64,000 nucleotides of DNA from positions 682,001 to 746,000 of the forward strand of contig JAQSEB010000037.1 of NCBI GenBank assembly GCA_030063045.1. Reading direction: 5' to 3'. The translations under genes were made by a program, and so were the position numbers. The notes beneath the pieces are model-generated. The model worked only from the letters and a program-made list of their open reading frames with translations. It was not told the origin of the DNA and ran no database searches. This document shows positions 43,518 to 52,228 of the stretch, piece by piece (position 1 is the stretch's first letter; each line of letters starts with the position of its first letter). Origin of the DNA: Pratylenchus scribneri. Its lineage: Eukaryota; Nematoda; Chromadorea; Rhabditida; Pratylenchidae.

Positions 43518-43647
43518 CTTTGGTCAAATAGGTAGAGGAAAGAAAAATAAAAAATTAGTAGTGGTCAAATTAAATCCTATAAAAACTCCTGGACTTAAAC
43601 GAAATAAAATTATTTCATTTAAACCGAAATTATGGGCAAGACTCTAA
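43518..43647 (+). pseudogene. Polinton gene split by the BEL insertion, 3' part
   Basis: Continues the frame of 30747-31501 after the retroelement and encodes a Lys-rich C-terminal tail. It ends at TAA 43645-43647, overlapping the first 16 bases of the integrase gene in another frame, so the two genes were packed head to tail before the insertion. Confidence 0.75.
43578..43585 (+). promoter_or_regulatory. TATA box for the integrase gene
   Basis: TATAAAAA lies 54 nt before the integrase start, inside the 3' part of the split gene. Confidence 0.42.
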
Positions 43648-44714
43648 AAGAAAAAATTCTCCAAGATATTTATTATAATTTAAATTCTCCTACTAGTTAT
43701 GCGGGAATAAATAAAATTCTAGTTGAAGCCAAAAAGAAAAATAAAAACATTTCCATAAAAGATGTAAAAGATTTTCTCTCGAAAGAAAGAACATATACAT
43801 TATTTAAGCCACGAAGAATTAGATTCAAAAGACTTAGAACTATTCCAACAGGATTGAATACCGATTGGCAATGTGATCTATGTATATTTGATAGTATTAA
43901 AAAAGAAAATGATAATAATGCTTATTTACTAGTTTGTATTGATGTATTAAGTCGGAAAATCTATGTTTCCCCTGCTAGAACCAAAAAAAGTGAAGACATG
44001 ATTAAGGCTTTTGATATAATATTTGATAAGTCAAAGATATTACCGAATAAACTTTACAGTGATGCGGGGGTCGAGTTCCAAGCCAAAAAAATGTTAAATT
44101 ATTTTAATGAGAAAAATATTATAAAGCATGTAATGTATACGCCAAATTTACATGCTGGAGTAGTGGAGAGGGCAAATAGGACGATTAAAGGGAGATTATA
44201 CAGATATTTTAGTGAGAAGAATACGACAAGATGGATTGAAATAATTGACAAAATTGTGAATGGAATAAACAATAGCATAAACCGGACTATAGGGATGAAG
44301 CCGAATTCTGTAAATTATAAAAATGCGCATGAGCTACTAGAGCGAGTATATAAATCAAACAAGGATGAAAATTCAAATCCTAAATTTAAAATTGGCGATA
44401 TTGTAAGAATATCTAAAGAAAAAACTAAATTTGAGAAAGGCTATTTGCCAAATTTCACTGACGAATTATTTAAAATCATAAAAGTGAGTCTAACTGATCC
44501 TCCATCCTATAGAATTGCTGATCTGGAAGATAATAAAATTGAAAGCGTATTTTATGAACAAGAATTAGTATTGACCACAAAAGATACAACCTATCGAATT
44601 GCCGAAGTCATAAAAACACGCAAAAGAAAAGGTATAAAAGAACTATTTGTCAGGTGGGTAGGCTACTCTGAAAAACATAATTCTTGGATAAAAGAATCCG
44701 ATTTAGTAAATTAA
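43632..44714 (+). CDS. Polinton DDE integrase with C-terminal chromodomain (360 aa)
   Basis: Retroviral-type integrase. The catalytic triad reads D82 (DWQCDL), D144 (YSDAGVEF) and E179 (GVVERANR), giving the DDx35E spacing. An N-terminal helical region precedes the core. A small-barrel segment (FKIGDIVRISKEK) follows, and the last 40 residues form a chromodomain (EVIKTRKRKG, LFVRWVGYSEKHNSWI). In Polintons this enzyme inserts the element with a 6-bp staggered cut, consistent with the GGCGGA duplication, and the chromodomain may steer it to particular chromatin. Intact and probably still competent. A TATA box lies 54 nt upstream, and the next gene starts one base after its stop. Confidence 0.95.
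   Translation: MGKTLKEKILQDIYYNLNSPTSYAGINKILVEAKKKNKNISIKDVKDFLSKERTYTLFKPRRIRFKRLRTIPTGLNTDWQCDLCIFDSIKKENDNNAYLLVCIDVLSRKIYVSPARTKKSEDMIKAFDIIFDKSKILPNKLYSDAGVEFQAKKMLNYFNEKNIIKHVMYTPNLHAGVVERANRTIKGRLYRYFSEKNTTRWIEIIDKIVNGINNSINRTIGMKPNSVNYKNAHELLERVYKSNKDENSNPKFKIGDIVRISKEKTKFEKGYLPNFTDELFKIIKVSLTDPPSYRIADLEDNKIESVFYEQELVLTTKDTTYRIAEVIKTRKRKGIKELFVRWVGYSEKHNSWIKESDLVN
44633..44640 (+). promoter_or_regulatory. Possible TATA box for the penton gene
   Basis: TATAAAAG lies 83 nt upstream of the penton start, within the integrase 3' end. The spacing is longer than for its neighbours, so this is less certain. Confidence 0.3.
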
Positions 44715-44715
44715 G

Positions 44716-47082
44716 ATGGATAATTTTTATACAGTTTTACCCTCAAATACTGCTATTGAAGGTAATAAAACATCGAATTACACAATCAGGTTACCTGAAC
44801 CATTAAATTTAGATTCAAACTGGTCTGTCGCTCTCTCTTCAATAATTTATCCTATATCATTTACATCGCTAGGAACTCAAGAAGACCAATTTATTACTAT
44901 AAATAATGAAGTAGGAGATGATGAAAAAATTCCAATTCCTGCGATGAATTTTCTTTCTATTTCAAATTTGGAAAAGGGTATAAATGATGCAATAATGGCA
45001 TATGAAAAAGATTCTAAACCTAGGTTTACTAGGTCAATTTTGGAAAATGAGGGTGAATTAAAAACACCGGAAAGAATACAAGAAACGCCTGAAATAATTG
45101 CAGCTGTTCAAGAATTTCAAAGACGGAAAGCAGGAGAAGGAAATGTTACGCAAGAGAATACAAATCAGTTTAATGATTTAGCTCAAGCAGCTATTAATTT
45201 AGAAGAACAAAAGAAATTATTAGCGGCACAGAGGGCAATAGAAAAAGCATATAATCAATGCGTAGCTCTCGCATCGCAAGTCGAAACTTGGGCCCAATTA
45301 GCAAGAGCAAAAAGACAAAAAAGTGAAAGGCTCAGAAGGAAATTTCCAGATGTTGGGCAAGAATTGTATAATGATCTATTGTCAATAGCTAATACCATTC
45401 AAGACAAGGCTGTCCTAATAGCAGAAGAAGCCAAAATTGCTGCCAATGCTAAAAATAAAGTCATAGAATTTAAAGAAAACAAAAATGTCAGAGAAGCAAG
45501 AAAAGTTGCAGACATTGCCAAAAAAGCTGAGCAAAATGCTAGAAAATTAGGTAATGAAGCAGGTAGATTATTTGCCGGAACGCCGGAAAGAAATTTCCAA
45601 GATGGAGTAGAGCAAATTACGAATAAGATTGAATTTCTTATCAATTCAGTTACAAGGCAGTCGGATAATGATCAAAGTGAATCAACAGTGATAGAACAAC
45701 CTATGCCTATACCACAATATCCACCAGATCATCCAAAAATGCAAAATCAGGGGAGAATTGAAGGGCAAGCAGAGACTTCTATAAATAGTGAAAGTGAAGG
45801 ACAGATACAAAATAATAAAAATGAAAATGAAGGAGAAATACAAGCCACTAATGAAGGTGAATTAAAAACAATTACTAGAATAGAGGAGAGTCCAGAAATT
45901 ATTGCGGCAGTCGAAGAATTCAAGAAAAGAAAGGAAGAAGAAAGAAAAAGAAAAGAAGGAACCAACGAATCTTCTCAGCCTCAAGTTCCCGTCTCATCTC
46001 AGCAACCTACTACTATCACATCTCAATCTCCCGTTATATCTCAGCAACCTGCTACAGTTATATCTCAAAATGATTCTAGTATTGCGATTGGGACCTTTCA
46101 AAAAATTGAAGAGCCAAAAGAAATAATTGACAAAGTTAATAAATTTAAGGAAAGGAAGGAACAAGAGAAAAGTTCAAATCATTTGCCAGTTGCTCCTTTA
46201 TTTCCTCCAAAAGCTAAGGTGGATGTACCAAAACCACAATTACCCGTTATTGAATCAAGTGATGAAGAATATGAATGGCTAAAGCCAAAAACAACGGTTA
46301 TTAAAGAAGAAAAGAAGATAGAAAAAAGTAGCCAAAATAATTGGGTTATAAGCCAAAGTGCAGAAGAAATTGAATTACTTCCACAAAAAAAGATTACCGA
46401 ATTTGTTAATAAAAAGCCAGAGCCAATAAGAATAAAAGGCTTTTTCATACCAGATGAGACCGAGAATGAAGAAGATTTATCATCATTACCAGAATTACCA
46501 AAGCCACAAGCCTTGGTAAGTAGTACCAGTCATTTAGATGAATCGGGAAGAGAATTAAATATACCTGAACAAGTCCATCGCAGCTTGATGAATAGGCTTA
46601 AAAAGATTGGAAAAATGGCTAAAATTCCATCTGATTCTACACAAAAAGTCCAATTCAGATATGATAGTGTCTATCAAAAATTTACTGTTTTAATGCAAAA
46701 AAATATTAAATCAATACAGATTTCTAAACAACTTGCATATATCCTGGGTTTCCGGACGAATGTAAACATAGTAGGTGGAGATACAGCAGAATATATGCCA
46801 GACCTGTCTGGAGGGGTAAAACAATTATATATCTATGCACCAAAGCTCATTGAAAATACCATGGTCGGAGATGAGTTAGTCCCATTACTGCGAGTAGTTA
46901 ATGTTCAAGGAAAACCTGGCGAGATCGTAGAGTCTATATATAGCGCTGAATTTCATCATAGATTACAATCCAAACGAATTACTGAAATCAGTATTGAAGT
47001 TAGAACATCTTCAGGCGAATTAGTCAACTTTCACTGGGGGAATATAATCATAACATTACATTGGAAACGTTCATTTTTCTAA
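44716..47082 (+). CDS. Polinton penton-like minor capsid protein with large coiled-coil insertion (788 aa)
   Basis: The first 95 or so residues (FYTVLPSNTA, TSNYTIRLPEPLNL, WSVALSSIIYP) and the last 170 or so (GVKQLYIYAPKL, VGDELVPLLRVV, FHWGNIIITLHWKR) match the two ends of the single-jelly-roll minor capsid protein known in Polintons. Between them, about residues 100-615, is an insertion rich in Glu, Lys, Gln and Ala. It holds a long coiled coil (about 150-300) and three copies of a motif of about 26 residues with EIIAAVQEF-RRK, EIIAAVEEF-KRK and EIIDKVNKF-ERK cores. Pro/Ser/Gln spacers follow. Family members are usually much shorter. The insertion sits where a jelly-roll surface loop would be, so it may project from the capsid vertex like a fibre. 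One uninterrupted frame. Confidence 0.88.
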   Translation: MDNFYTVLPSNTAIEGNKTSNYTIRLPEPLNLDSNWSVALSSIIYPISFTSLGTQEDQFITINNEVGDDEKIPIPAMNFLSISNLEKGINDAIMAYEKDSKPRFTRSILENEGELKTPERIQETPEIIAAVQEFQRRKAGEGNVTQENTNQFNDLAQAAINLEEQKKLLAAQRAIEKAYNQCVALASQVETWAQLARAKRQKSERLRRKFPDVGQELYNDLLSIANTIQDKAVLIAEEAKIAANAKNKVIEFKENKNVREARKVADIAKKAEQNARKLGNEAGRLFAGTPERNFQDGVEQITNKIEFLINSVTRQSDNDQSESTVIEQPMPIPQYPPDHPKMQNQGRIEGQAETSINSESEGQIQNNKNENEGEIQATNEGELKTITRIEESPEIIAAVEEFKKRKEEERKRKEGTNESSQPQVPVSSQQPTTITSQSPVISQQPATVISQNDSSIAIGTFQKIEEPKEIIDKVNKFKERKEQEKSSNHLPVAPLFPPKAKVDVPKPQLPVIESSDEEYEWLKPKTTVIKEEKKIEKSSQNNWVISQSAEEIELLPQKKITEFVNKKPEPIRIKGFFIPDETENEEDLSSLPELPKPQALVSSTSHLDESGRELNIPEQVHRSLMNRLKKIGKMAKIPSDSTQKVQFRYDSVYQKFTVLMQKNIKSIQISKQLAYILGFRTNVNIVGGDTAEYMPDLSGGVKQLYIYAPKLIENTMVGDELVPLLRVVNVQGKPGEIVESIYSAEFHHRLQSKRITEISIEVRTSSGELVNFHWGNIIITLHWKRSFF

Positions 47083-47092
47083 ATGACTCACG

Positions 47093-47101
47093 TATAAATA
47101 G
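47093..47101 (+). promoter_or_regulatory. TATA box before the pX-like gene
   Basis: TATAAATAG, identical to the box before the major capsid gene. It overlaps the TAA that closes an in-frame ATG at 47083, so that ATG is unlikely to be the start. Confidence 0.5.
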
Positions 47102-47487
47102 ACCCAGATAAACTTGATTGGAGCGGATTTCTTTCATCCCAGGAAGGAACGGGTAAATATTTTGTAGGCACTAAATACCAAAGAGGTTTTGGAGTGTTCA
47201 CGAATACTATTTTACCTGGTATTGCAAGATTCTTGATGCCAATTGCCAAGAATATTGCAAGTACAGCAGGTCAAGAAGGGTTAGCTGCCGGAACAAAAAT
47301 TTTGGGTGATATTTCTCAAGGAAAGGATATAAAAGAATCATTAGCGGAACATTCTAAACAAAGCCTACAAAATATAGCAACAAAATTACAGCAGTGTGGC
47401 AAAGGTAAAAGCAAAAATCGCCGGACTATAAAAAGCCTACCAGTTACCAAAAAACGAAAATATATTGATCAGTTGTCCTTTCCATGA
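47098..47487 (+). CDS. Polinton pX-like small basic virion protein, start uncertain
   Basis: Open frame of up to 129 aa. The motif YFVGTKYQRGFGVF followed by ILPGIARFLMP matches the small Polinton protein with a G-F-x-G-x2-Y-Q-x-G pattern and a hydrophobic Pro-ended helix, reminiscent of adenoviral core/pX or pVI-type proteins. The C-terminus is basic (GKGKSKNRRTIKS, KKRKY). No AUG precedes the conserved motif in frame: the ATG at 47083 is closed by TAA at 47095-47097, and the first internal AUG (about 47,234) would lose it. The start may be non-AUG, supplied by splicing, or damaged by mutation. It lies between the penton and capsid genes, the expected position. Confidence 0.7.
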   Translation: MDPDKLDWSGFLSSQEGTGKYFVGTKYQRGFGVFTNTILPGIARFLMPIAKNIASTAGQEGLAAGTKILGDISQGKDIKESLAEHSKQSLQNIATKLQQCGKGKSKNRRTIKSLPVTKKRKYIDQLSFP

Positions 47488-47493
47488 AAAAAG

Positions 47494-47502
47494 TATAAAT
47501 AG
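47494..47502 (+). promoter_or_regulatory. TATA box for the major capsid gene
   Basis: TATAAATAG lies 40 nt before the start codon, 7 nt after the preceding stop. Confidence 0.6.
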
Positions 47503-47533
47503 TCTAGAAAATAAATAAATTCATACAATCATA

Positions 47534-48973
47534 ATGACAACTCTCAAAAAAATTGATAGATTAAGCAGTGAAGGAATTGAAAATTCCTTAGCTATATTCG
47601 ATTTACCTCCGACAAATGTGGCGATAAATAAGACAAGCACGAGAGAATTACTCCCACTTGCCGCCTTAAATGACTCTGGACCTTATACCTTTAGACTTTT
47701 TGCGGACAATCAATTTCCAGATCTTTCCCGCACTTGGCTCTATCTAGCTACAAGAATTGAGAAAAAGGTTGGTGAAAATTGGGTACCAATAGAAGTAACA
47801 CCAGAAATACCGGCGGTTCCGGCTATACCTGCTCAAGGAAATCAACCAGCAGTTCCTGCTGTTCCAGCGGTTCCAGCTAACGAAGATGATAAGCATGTTG
47901 GAGTTATTCAAAATTTTGGACAATCATTTATCCGACAAATGACTATGAATATCTCAAATGTTGAAGTGTTCAATAGCGGAATTCATTATGCCTACCGTTC
48001 ATATATTTTACATGAACTTGGACTATCTCATGAAACCAGAAGAGCCTTACACGAAGCCGGCTGCTATTACCCGGATGATATTGACCAAAATAAAGAAACA
48101 AATAAAGGATTTGTGGCAAGGGCAGCTAGATTTGCTAATGGTCAGACTTGTGAGACATTAATTAGATTAAATTTTGATTTAGGAAATCAAGAGCTATTAA
48201 TGCTTTCAAATTCTGATATTATAATAAACATACATAGGAATAGTGATGATTTCTTACTTTTATGTCCATATTATAAGAAAGAAGTTAACGGAGCGGAGCA
48301 AATAGTATCGGCTGCAAATCATGCAAATTATCGTCTTAAAGTTATGGATATGAAATTGTATGTAAAAACTGTGGAAGTTACCCAATCATTAAACAATGCA
48401 ATTAGTCGACATTTGGAGACAAATATGGCCAAATATCCAATTAGAAGAATCGAAATGAGAAGCTTGTATGTCGGTAAAGGAAGAACGGACCTTGCATGGA
48501 ATTGCTTCACAAGTATTGTTCCTAGACGGTTAATTATTGGATTTGTCTCGAACGATGCTTACAGTGGAAGGAAATCATTATCTCCTTTCAAATTTGAGCA
48601 TGCAAATGTTAGAAGTATTTGCGCAGAAGCCAATGGCCCTAATGTTGCATATAATTTAGATTTTAATGATAATAAATTTATTAGAGCTTTCACCGATTTG
48701 TATTCCGGATTAGGGATGGATAATATCGATCGAACCATCTCAATTGGTATGCCCAAGTTCATGACTAGTCACTGCTTCTTTGTAATCCCAATGACTTCAA
48801 CCTTAGAGGATTCACCTGGCTTCGAAACAATAAAAAATTCAACCACTACGATCAAGGTACAATTCAACGAGCCCGTTAAAGATGAAGGATATGAAATGAT
48901 AGTTATGGGCGAGTTTGATGGTATTATTTCGATTGACAAAGATCGAATCATAACATCTGATGGCCAGGTATAA
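47534..48973 (+). CDS. Polinton major capsid protein, double jelly-roll (479 aa)
   Basis: The N-terminal motif (SLAIFDLPPTNVAINKTST, then LNDSGPYTFRLF, DLSRTWLYL) and C-terminal signatures (CFFVIPMTS, EGYEMIVMGEFDGII) fit the double-jelly-roll capsid protein of Polintons, which forms the icosahedral shell as in adenovirus-like viruses. An inserted Pro/Ala/Val run (about residues 91-116, repeats of PAVPA) lies in an early loop of the first barrel. Length is typical and the frame is intact. TATA box 40 nt upstream; the protease gene follows after 33 bp. Its intactness together with penton, ATPase and protease implies that the ancestor could build particles. Confidence 0.94.
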   Translation: MTTLKKIDRLSSEGIENSLAIFDLPPTNVAINKTSTRELLPLAALNDSGPYTFRLFADNQFPDLSRTWLYLATRIEKKVGENWVPIEVTPEIPAVPAIPAQGNQPAVPAVPAVPANEDDKHVGVIQNFGQSFIRQMTMNISNVEVFNSGIHYAYRSYILHELGLSHETRRALHEAGCYYPDDIDQNKETNKGFVARAARFANGQTCETLIRLNFDLGNQELLMLSNSDIIINIHRNSDDFLLLCPYYKKEVNGAEQIVSAANHANYRLKVMDMKLYVKTVEVTQSLNNAISRHLETNMAKYPIRRIEMRSLYVGKGRTDLAWNCFTSIVPRRLIIGFVSNDAYSGRKSLSPFKFEHANVRSICAEANGPNVAYNLDFNDNKFIRAFTDLYSGLGMDNIDRTISIGMPKFMTSHCFFVIPMTSTLEDSPGFETIKNSTTTIKVQFNEPVKDEGYEMIVMGEFDGIISIDKDRIITSDGQV

Positions 48974-48977
48974 AAAG
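48969..48977 (+). promoter_or_regulatory. TATA box for the protease gene
   Basis: TATAAAAAG overlaps the capsid stop region, 38 nt before the protease start. Confidence 0.55.
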
Positions 48978-49006
48978 AATATTAAATAGTATTTAATTAG
49001 ATAAAG

Positions 49007-49450
49007 ATGAATTCTCTACAAATTGATTCAATTCTTAAAAGGAATTGTCATACAAAAAAATATTTTAAAGGAGTATATTCCTCAAATAATATACCTTTAT
49101 TGGCGAAGTATCCCCATTGTTTCATTGCCTACACAGATAAAAAAGGAACAAGAGGCGAACATTGGGTAGCGTTTTTTGTAAATAATGAAAAAAATGTTGA
49201 ATACTTTGACTCATATGCCCAAGAGCCTAATGAAGACATATCTAAATATTTATCAAATTTTTTAGAAATAAAATTGAATAATCATACAATTCAGTCGCCT
49301 TTTTCAGATAGCTGTGGACATTTTTGTGTATATTTTATCTTTAATAGATGTATAGGACTAAATTTTAAGAATATAATTAAAAATTTATTAAATTCAAAAA
49401 ATACAATTGATTTAATGCTAAAATTCTTTGTAAGTTTATTGATAAAATAA
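49007..49450 (+). CDS. Polinton adenain-type cysteine protease (147 aa)
   Basis: C5/Ulp1-fold protease: catalytic His at residue 52 (GEHWVAFF), Asp at 68 (VEYFDSYA), oxyanion Gln near 96 and Cys at 103 (SDSCGHFCVYF). Length and motif order match Polinton and adenovirus maturation proteases, which cleave capsid precursors. TATA box 38 nt upstream. It is the last recognisable structural gene on the plus strand; beyond it the genes are on the other strand and largely decayed. Confidence 0.93.
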   Translation: MNSLQIDSILKRNCHTKKYFKGVYSSNNIPLLAKYPHCFIAYTDKKGTRGEHWVAFFVNNEKNVEYFDSYAQEPNEDISKYLSNFLEIKLNNHTIQSPFSDSCGHFCVYFIFNRCIGLNFKNIIKNLLNSKNTIDLMLKFFVSLLIK

Positions 49451-49491
49451 TTATACATTTTAATCAATTAATACATTCTTTCTCTGTACTC

Positions 49492-49680
49492 CTATTTGTT
49501 ACTAATTTTATTATTCTTTTCCTTCAGCATTTTCTTCCGAATTCTTTGGGTAAATTTACGAATGACATGTCGCCGCCATTTATTTTCAAATTCTTTTAAC
49601 CATTTTTGTCGCATAATCACTCGATTTTCATGCTCCAAGAATGCTTCATTACATCTTAAAAAATGTTTATTCCTTGCCAT
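49492..49680 (-). CDS. Small basic ORF (62 aa), Polinton right arm
   Basis: Arg/Lys-rich helical peptide (MARNKHFLRCNEAFLEHENR, then RRHVIRKFTQRIRKKMLKEK), convergent with the protease gene and ending 42 bp from its stop. No family recognised; it could be a DNA-binding protein of the element or a chance frame. Codon and amino-acid make-up (varied, strongly basic, few homopolymers) favour a real product only modestly. Confidence 0.4.
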   Translation of the reverse strand: MARNKHFLRCNEAFLEHENRVIMRQKWLKEFENKWRRHVIRKFTQRIRKKMLKEKNNKISNK

Positions 49681-49841
49681 ATTAATAAAATTCTTGCCTA
49701 TCTTTTGCGGAAGATTTTTTATTTAATTTATTCATAGTTCTAAAGGATTCTTTGATAAATTTCAATTATTTAATATTATTTAAAATAAATGAAGATATAT
49801 TAATAAAATCAAAATATCAAATCAATTAAAAATATAAAAGT

Positions 49842-50030
49842 TTATACATAAAATGACTCTAAATCATAATTATCTTTAATAATACCATTTTGGAATTCAA
49901 TAATATATTTCTCTTCATTTTTTGCTAAGAATTCTCGAAATTCTGGGGATTAATTTTGTATATCAAATTTATCAGATTCAATTTATACAATATTACTACT
50001 ATATATTTGTACAATATCAGGCGAACTCAT
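49842..50030 (-). pseudogene. Decayed Polinton right-arm gene fragment
   Basis: A minus-strand frame of 63 codons from an ATG at 50028-50030 has two internal TAA codons and a terminal stop. The third segment reads PEFREFLAKNEEKYIIEFQ. It appears to be a small gene broken by nonsense mutations. Product unknown. Confidence 0.4.
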
Positions 50031-50080
50031 CCACAAAGAAATAATCTAAATGTTTATTAATTTAAAAAGCCGATTAGATG

Positions 50081-50358
50081 CTATAATTTTGAATTTACTA
50101 TATTACTCAAATTATGTTTTTCGCAATATTCTTTCTTATCTTTATAAATTAGTCTCGTAGTTTTTTGATAATGGTTGTATCCATAGTACTTTTTGCAATT
50201 AAATATTAATTCGAAATATTTTGAATGATCATTTATATTTCTGCTTTTCACCAAAGTTTTTGCAATGAAAATATACATATTTGATAGAGGAAATTTTTCT
50301 TTAAAAGAATAACGGATGTTGAAAAATATTATAAATTTTTTGACCAAGTTTGGCCATT
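50081..50358 (-). pseudogene. Frameshifted small ORF, Polinton right arm
   Basis: An ATG at about 50,356-50,358 opens MAKLGQKIYNIFQHP and stops soon after. Another frame takes over at the same point and continues for about 75 codons (FPLSNMYIFIAKTLVKSRN, KKYYGYNHYQKTTRLIY). A single indel would explain this. It may be a remnant of a longer right-arm gene; no family recognised. Confidence 0.4.
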
Positions 50359-51455
50359 ATAAAATACACCGATAAATGAAGGATTCTGTTTTAAATTATT
50401 TTATTAAATTATTAAAAATACCTTTGGTTGTTCGCCTTATTTGACTGAGCTCTTACCCATCAATCCATAAACAAATTAATTTTATCAAATGAAAATATTT
50501 GAATAATATTTCTCTAAAATCCCCTTTTGATCTTCATTGATTAGTCGATTCTAATTGATGGCCGTAAAATAGCGAAATATATAGCTAAATAGCCTATGCC
50601 TGAAATTCCAATTGGAATGGATTTTTATCAAATAACGGCCTTGGGATGATGGAAAAGGAAATTTGACTTTGACCCTTCAATCTTGACATAAACGATACAA
50701 AAGGAAAAAATTCGTTTTTGACGCTATAAGCATTGTAATAGTTGTACAAACGAAAGCAATGGCTGAAATGTTGGCAAAAAATGATATGAAAGGACAAAGA
50801 CAATTAAGAAGATGGAAAAGTTAGTCTATTATTTATTCCAAGCTTTTATAGGTACTGAATTTAATTAATCATTGCCCCAATATTTCGTTATTTTTACATA
50901 GAAAACTGGTTTTTAAGCTAAATTTAGCATTTGACCTAGAAAATGGCATTTAATCGTTGACATATGTCAAGAAAAAACGACATTAATACATTGACATGTG
51001 AACAAAAAACAATTTTTTAATTTAAATCTAGCATTTGACCCAGAAAAATGCCATTTATTCATAGACATGTAACAAAGAAAACAAGTTTTAATTTAAATTT
51101 AGCATTTGACCTAGAAAACGTCATTTAATCGTTGAAAGGTATTTTTAATTAGGGATTTGTATAGAAAATAATATAAAATCAATCATCAAATTTTTAAAGC
51201 CTCTATAAATACTCATCTAAAATTCAGAAATTATTATTTCTTTTCAATTCTTATTTTTACGCACATTCCAGATCAATTCCCCCTTTATCCCCTTCTTTTT
51301 AAGCAATTTCAGCCAAAATTTCCCCTCTTCTTCCTTAATCGCCCATGTTTTTGAATTTTCCATGCAATTCCCCCTACCTTCTTTTTCCTTGAGCTGTTCT
51401 CAATAATTAAAATCGCTTGGCGGTGTCGGCCCCCTGCTGAGAATTTTCCTTCCTT
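50359..51455. repeat. Right-arm spacer with ~110-bp tandem units
   Basis: Between 50,900 and 51,140 a unit containing TTTAGCATTTGACCTAGAAAA, CATTTAATCGTTGA and ACATGT is repeated about two and a half times. From 51,240 the DNA becomes C-rich (AATTCCCCC) and starts the diverged modules that resume at 54,649. No gene. Confidence 0.6.
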
Positions 51456-52022
51456 TGTCGCGAATTGGCCATCCTAAATTGGGAATTTTGGCGCATAGCG
51501 ACCCGGGATGAAGGAAGGAAGGGAAAAGGCCAATTCACGAGATGAACTTCGATCCTATCCCCCTCTTTCCTATCCATTTCCCCTCCATTATCCTCCAATT
51601 GCCCTCGAACATTTTCCCATGTTTTCCATTTCTTATAATTGTTTGCTGCCGCCTCCGTTCCCCTCTAAAACCTTCTCATATTTTACACATAAAACGGGAC
51701 GGAGGCGGCAACCAATTCCCGACCACATATTCTTATCATTTGTGAATGATTGGCCGCCGATGTTAAAGGCCATCATTCTCTTCATATTGGAATATTTTTC
51801 CGGCCAAATGGCTGGAATTTCCTCATATTCATATTTGTATATTTGGGTTGGGTTTTGGGGTTTAATTACCCAAGTTTGAGGTCTCAAAATAAAAGTATTT
51901 TACTAATTTTGGTGTCTTCATTTGGGGAAATAATTATTCCGATTTGTGCCTGCGCTGGGGACTCGATACTCTGGCGTGGTAGCGTTGCGCGGACGAACAA
52001 TTCAATTGGGCTGTTCGCGTCA
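51456..52022 (+). repeat. 5' LTR of gag-only element
   Basis: 567 bp, TG...CA ends, apparently identical to the 3' copy. Frames open across it occur twice in the window and reflect the LTR duplication, not genes. Confidence 0.9.
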
Positions 52023-52024
52023 AG

Positions 52025-52037
52025 TGGGGGCTCAACC
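52025..52037 (+). other. Primer-binding site, tRNA-Pro type
   Basis: TGGGGGCTCAACC lies 2 nt after the 5' LTR and begins like the proline-tRNA primer site (TGGGGGCTC) known from retroviruses. Confidence 0.6.
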
Positions 52038-52228
52038 GTGGATATTTGAGCGAGGAATAAGGTCCAAGTTTTGAATTTATATTCAGGCCATTCGTCCATT
52101 CTTCTCACTCATTTTGGGGCTTCTAGCCATTAACCAATTTGAGTGGTGATTGAACTCAGTTCAATTGCCTATTTCAATTACAAATTATTGGCACAAGAAG
52201 ATAAGGAGCAATCCAGGACTGGGGAAAA

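Noticed and set aside
51508..51887. Frames of 84-123 codons that recur at 54,130-54,509
   Set aside because: They lie in the duplicated LTR and exist twice only because the LTR does.
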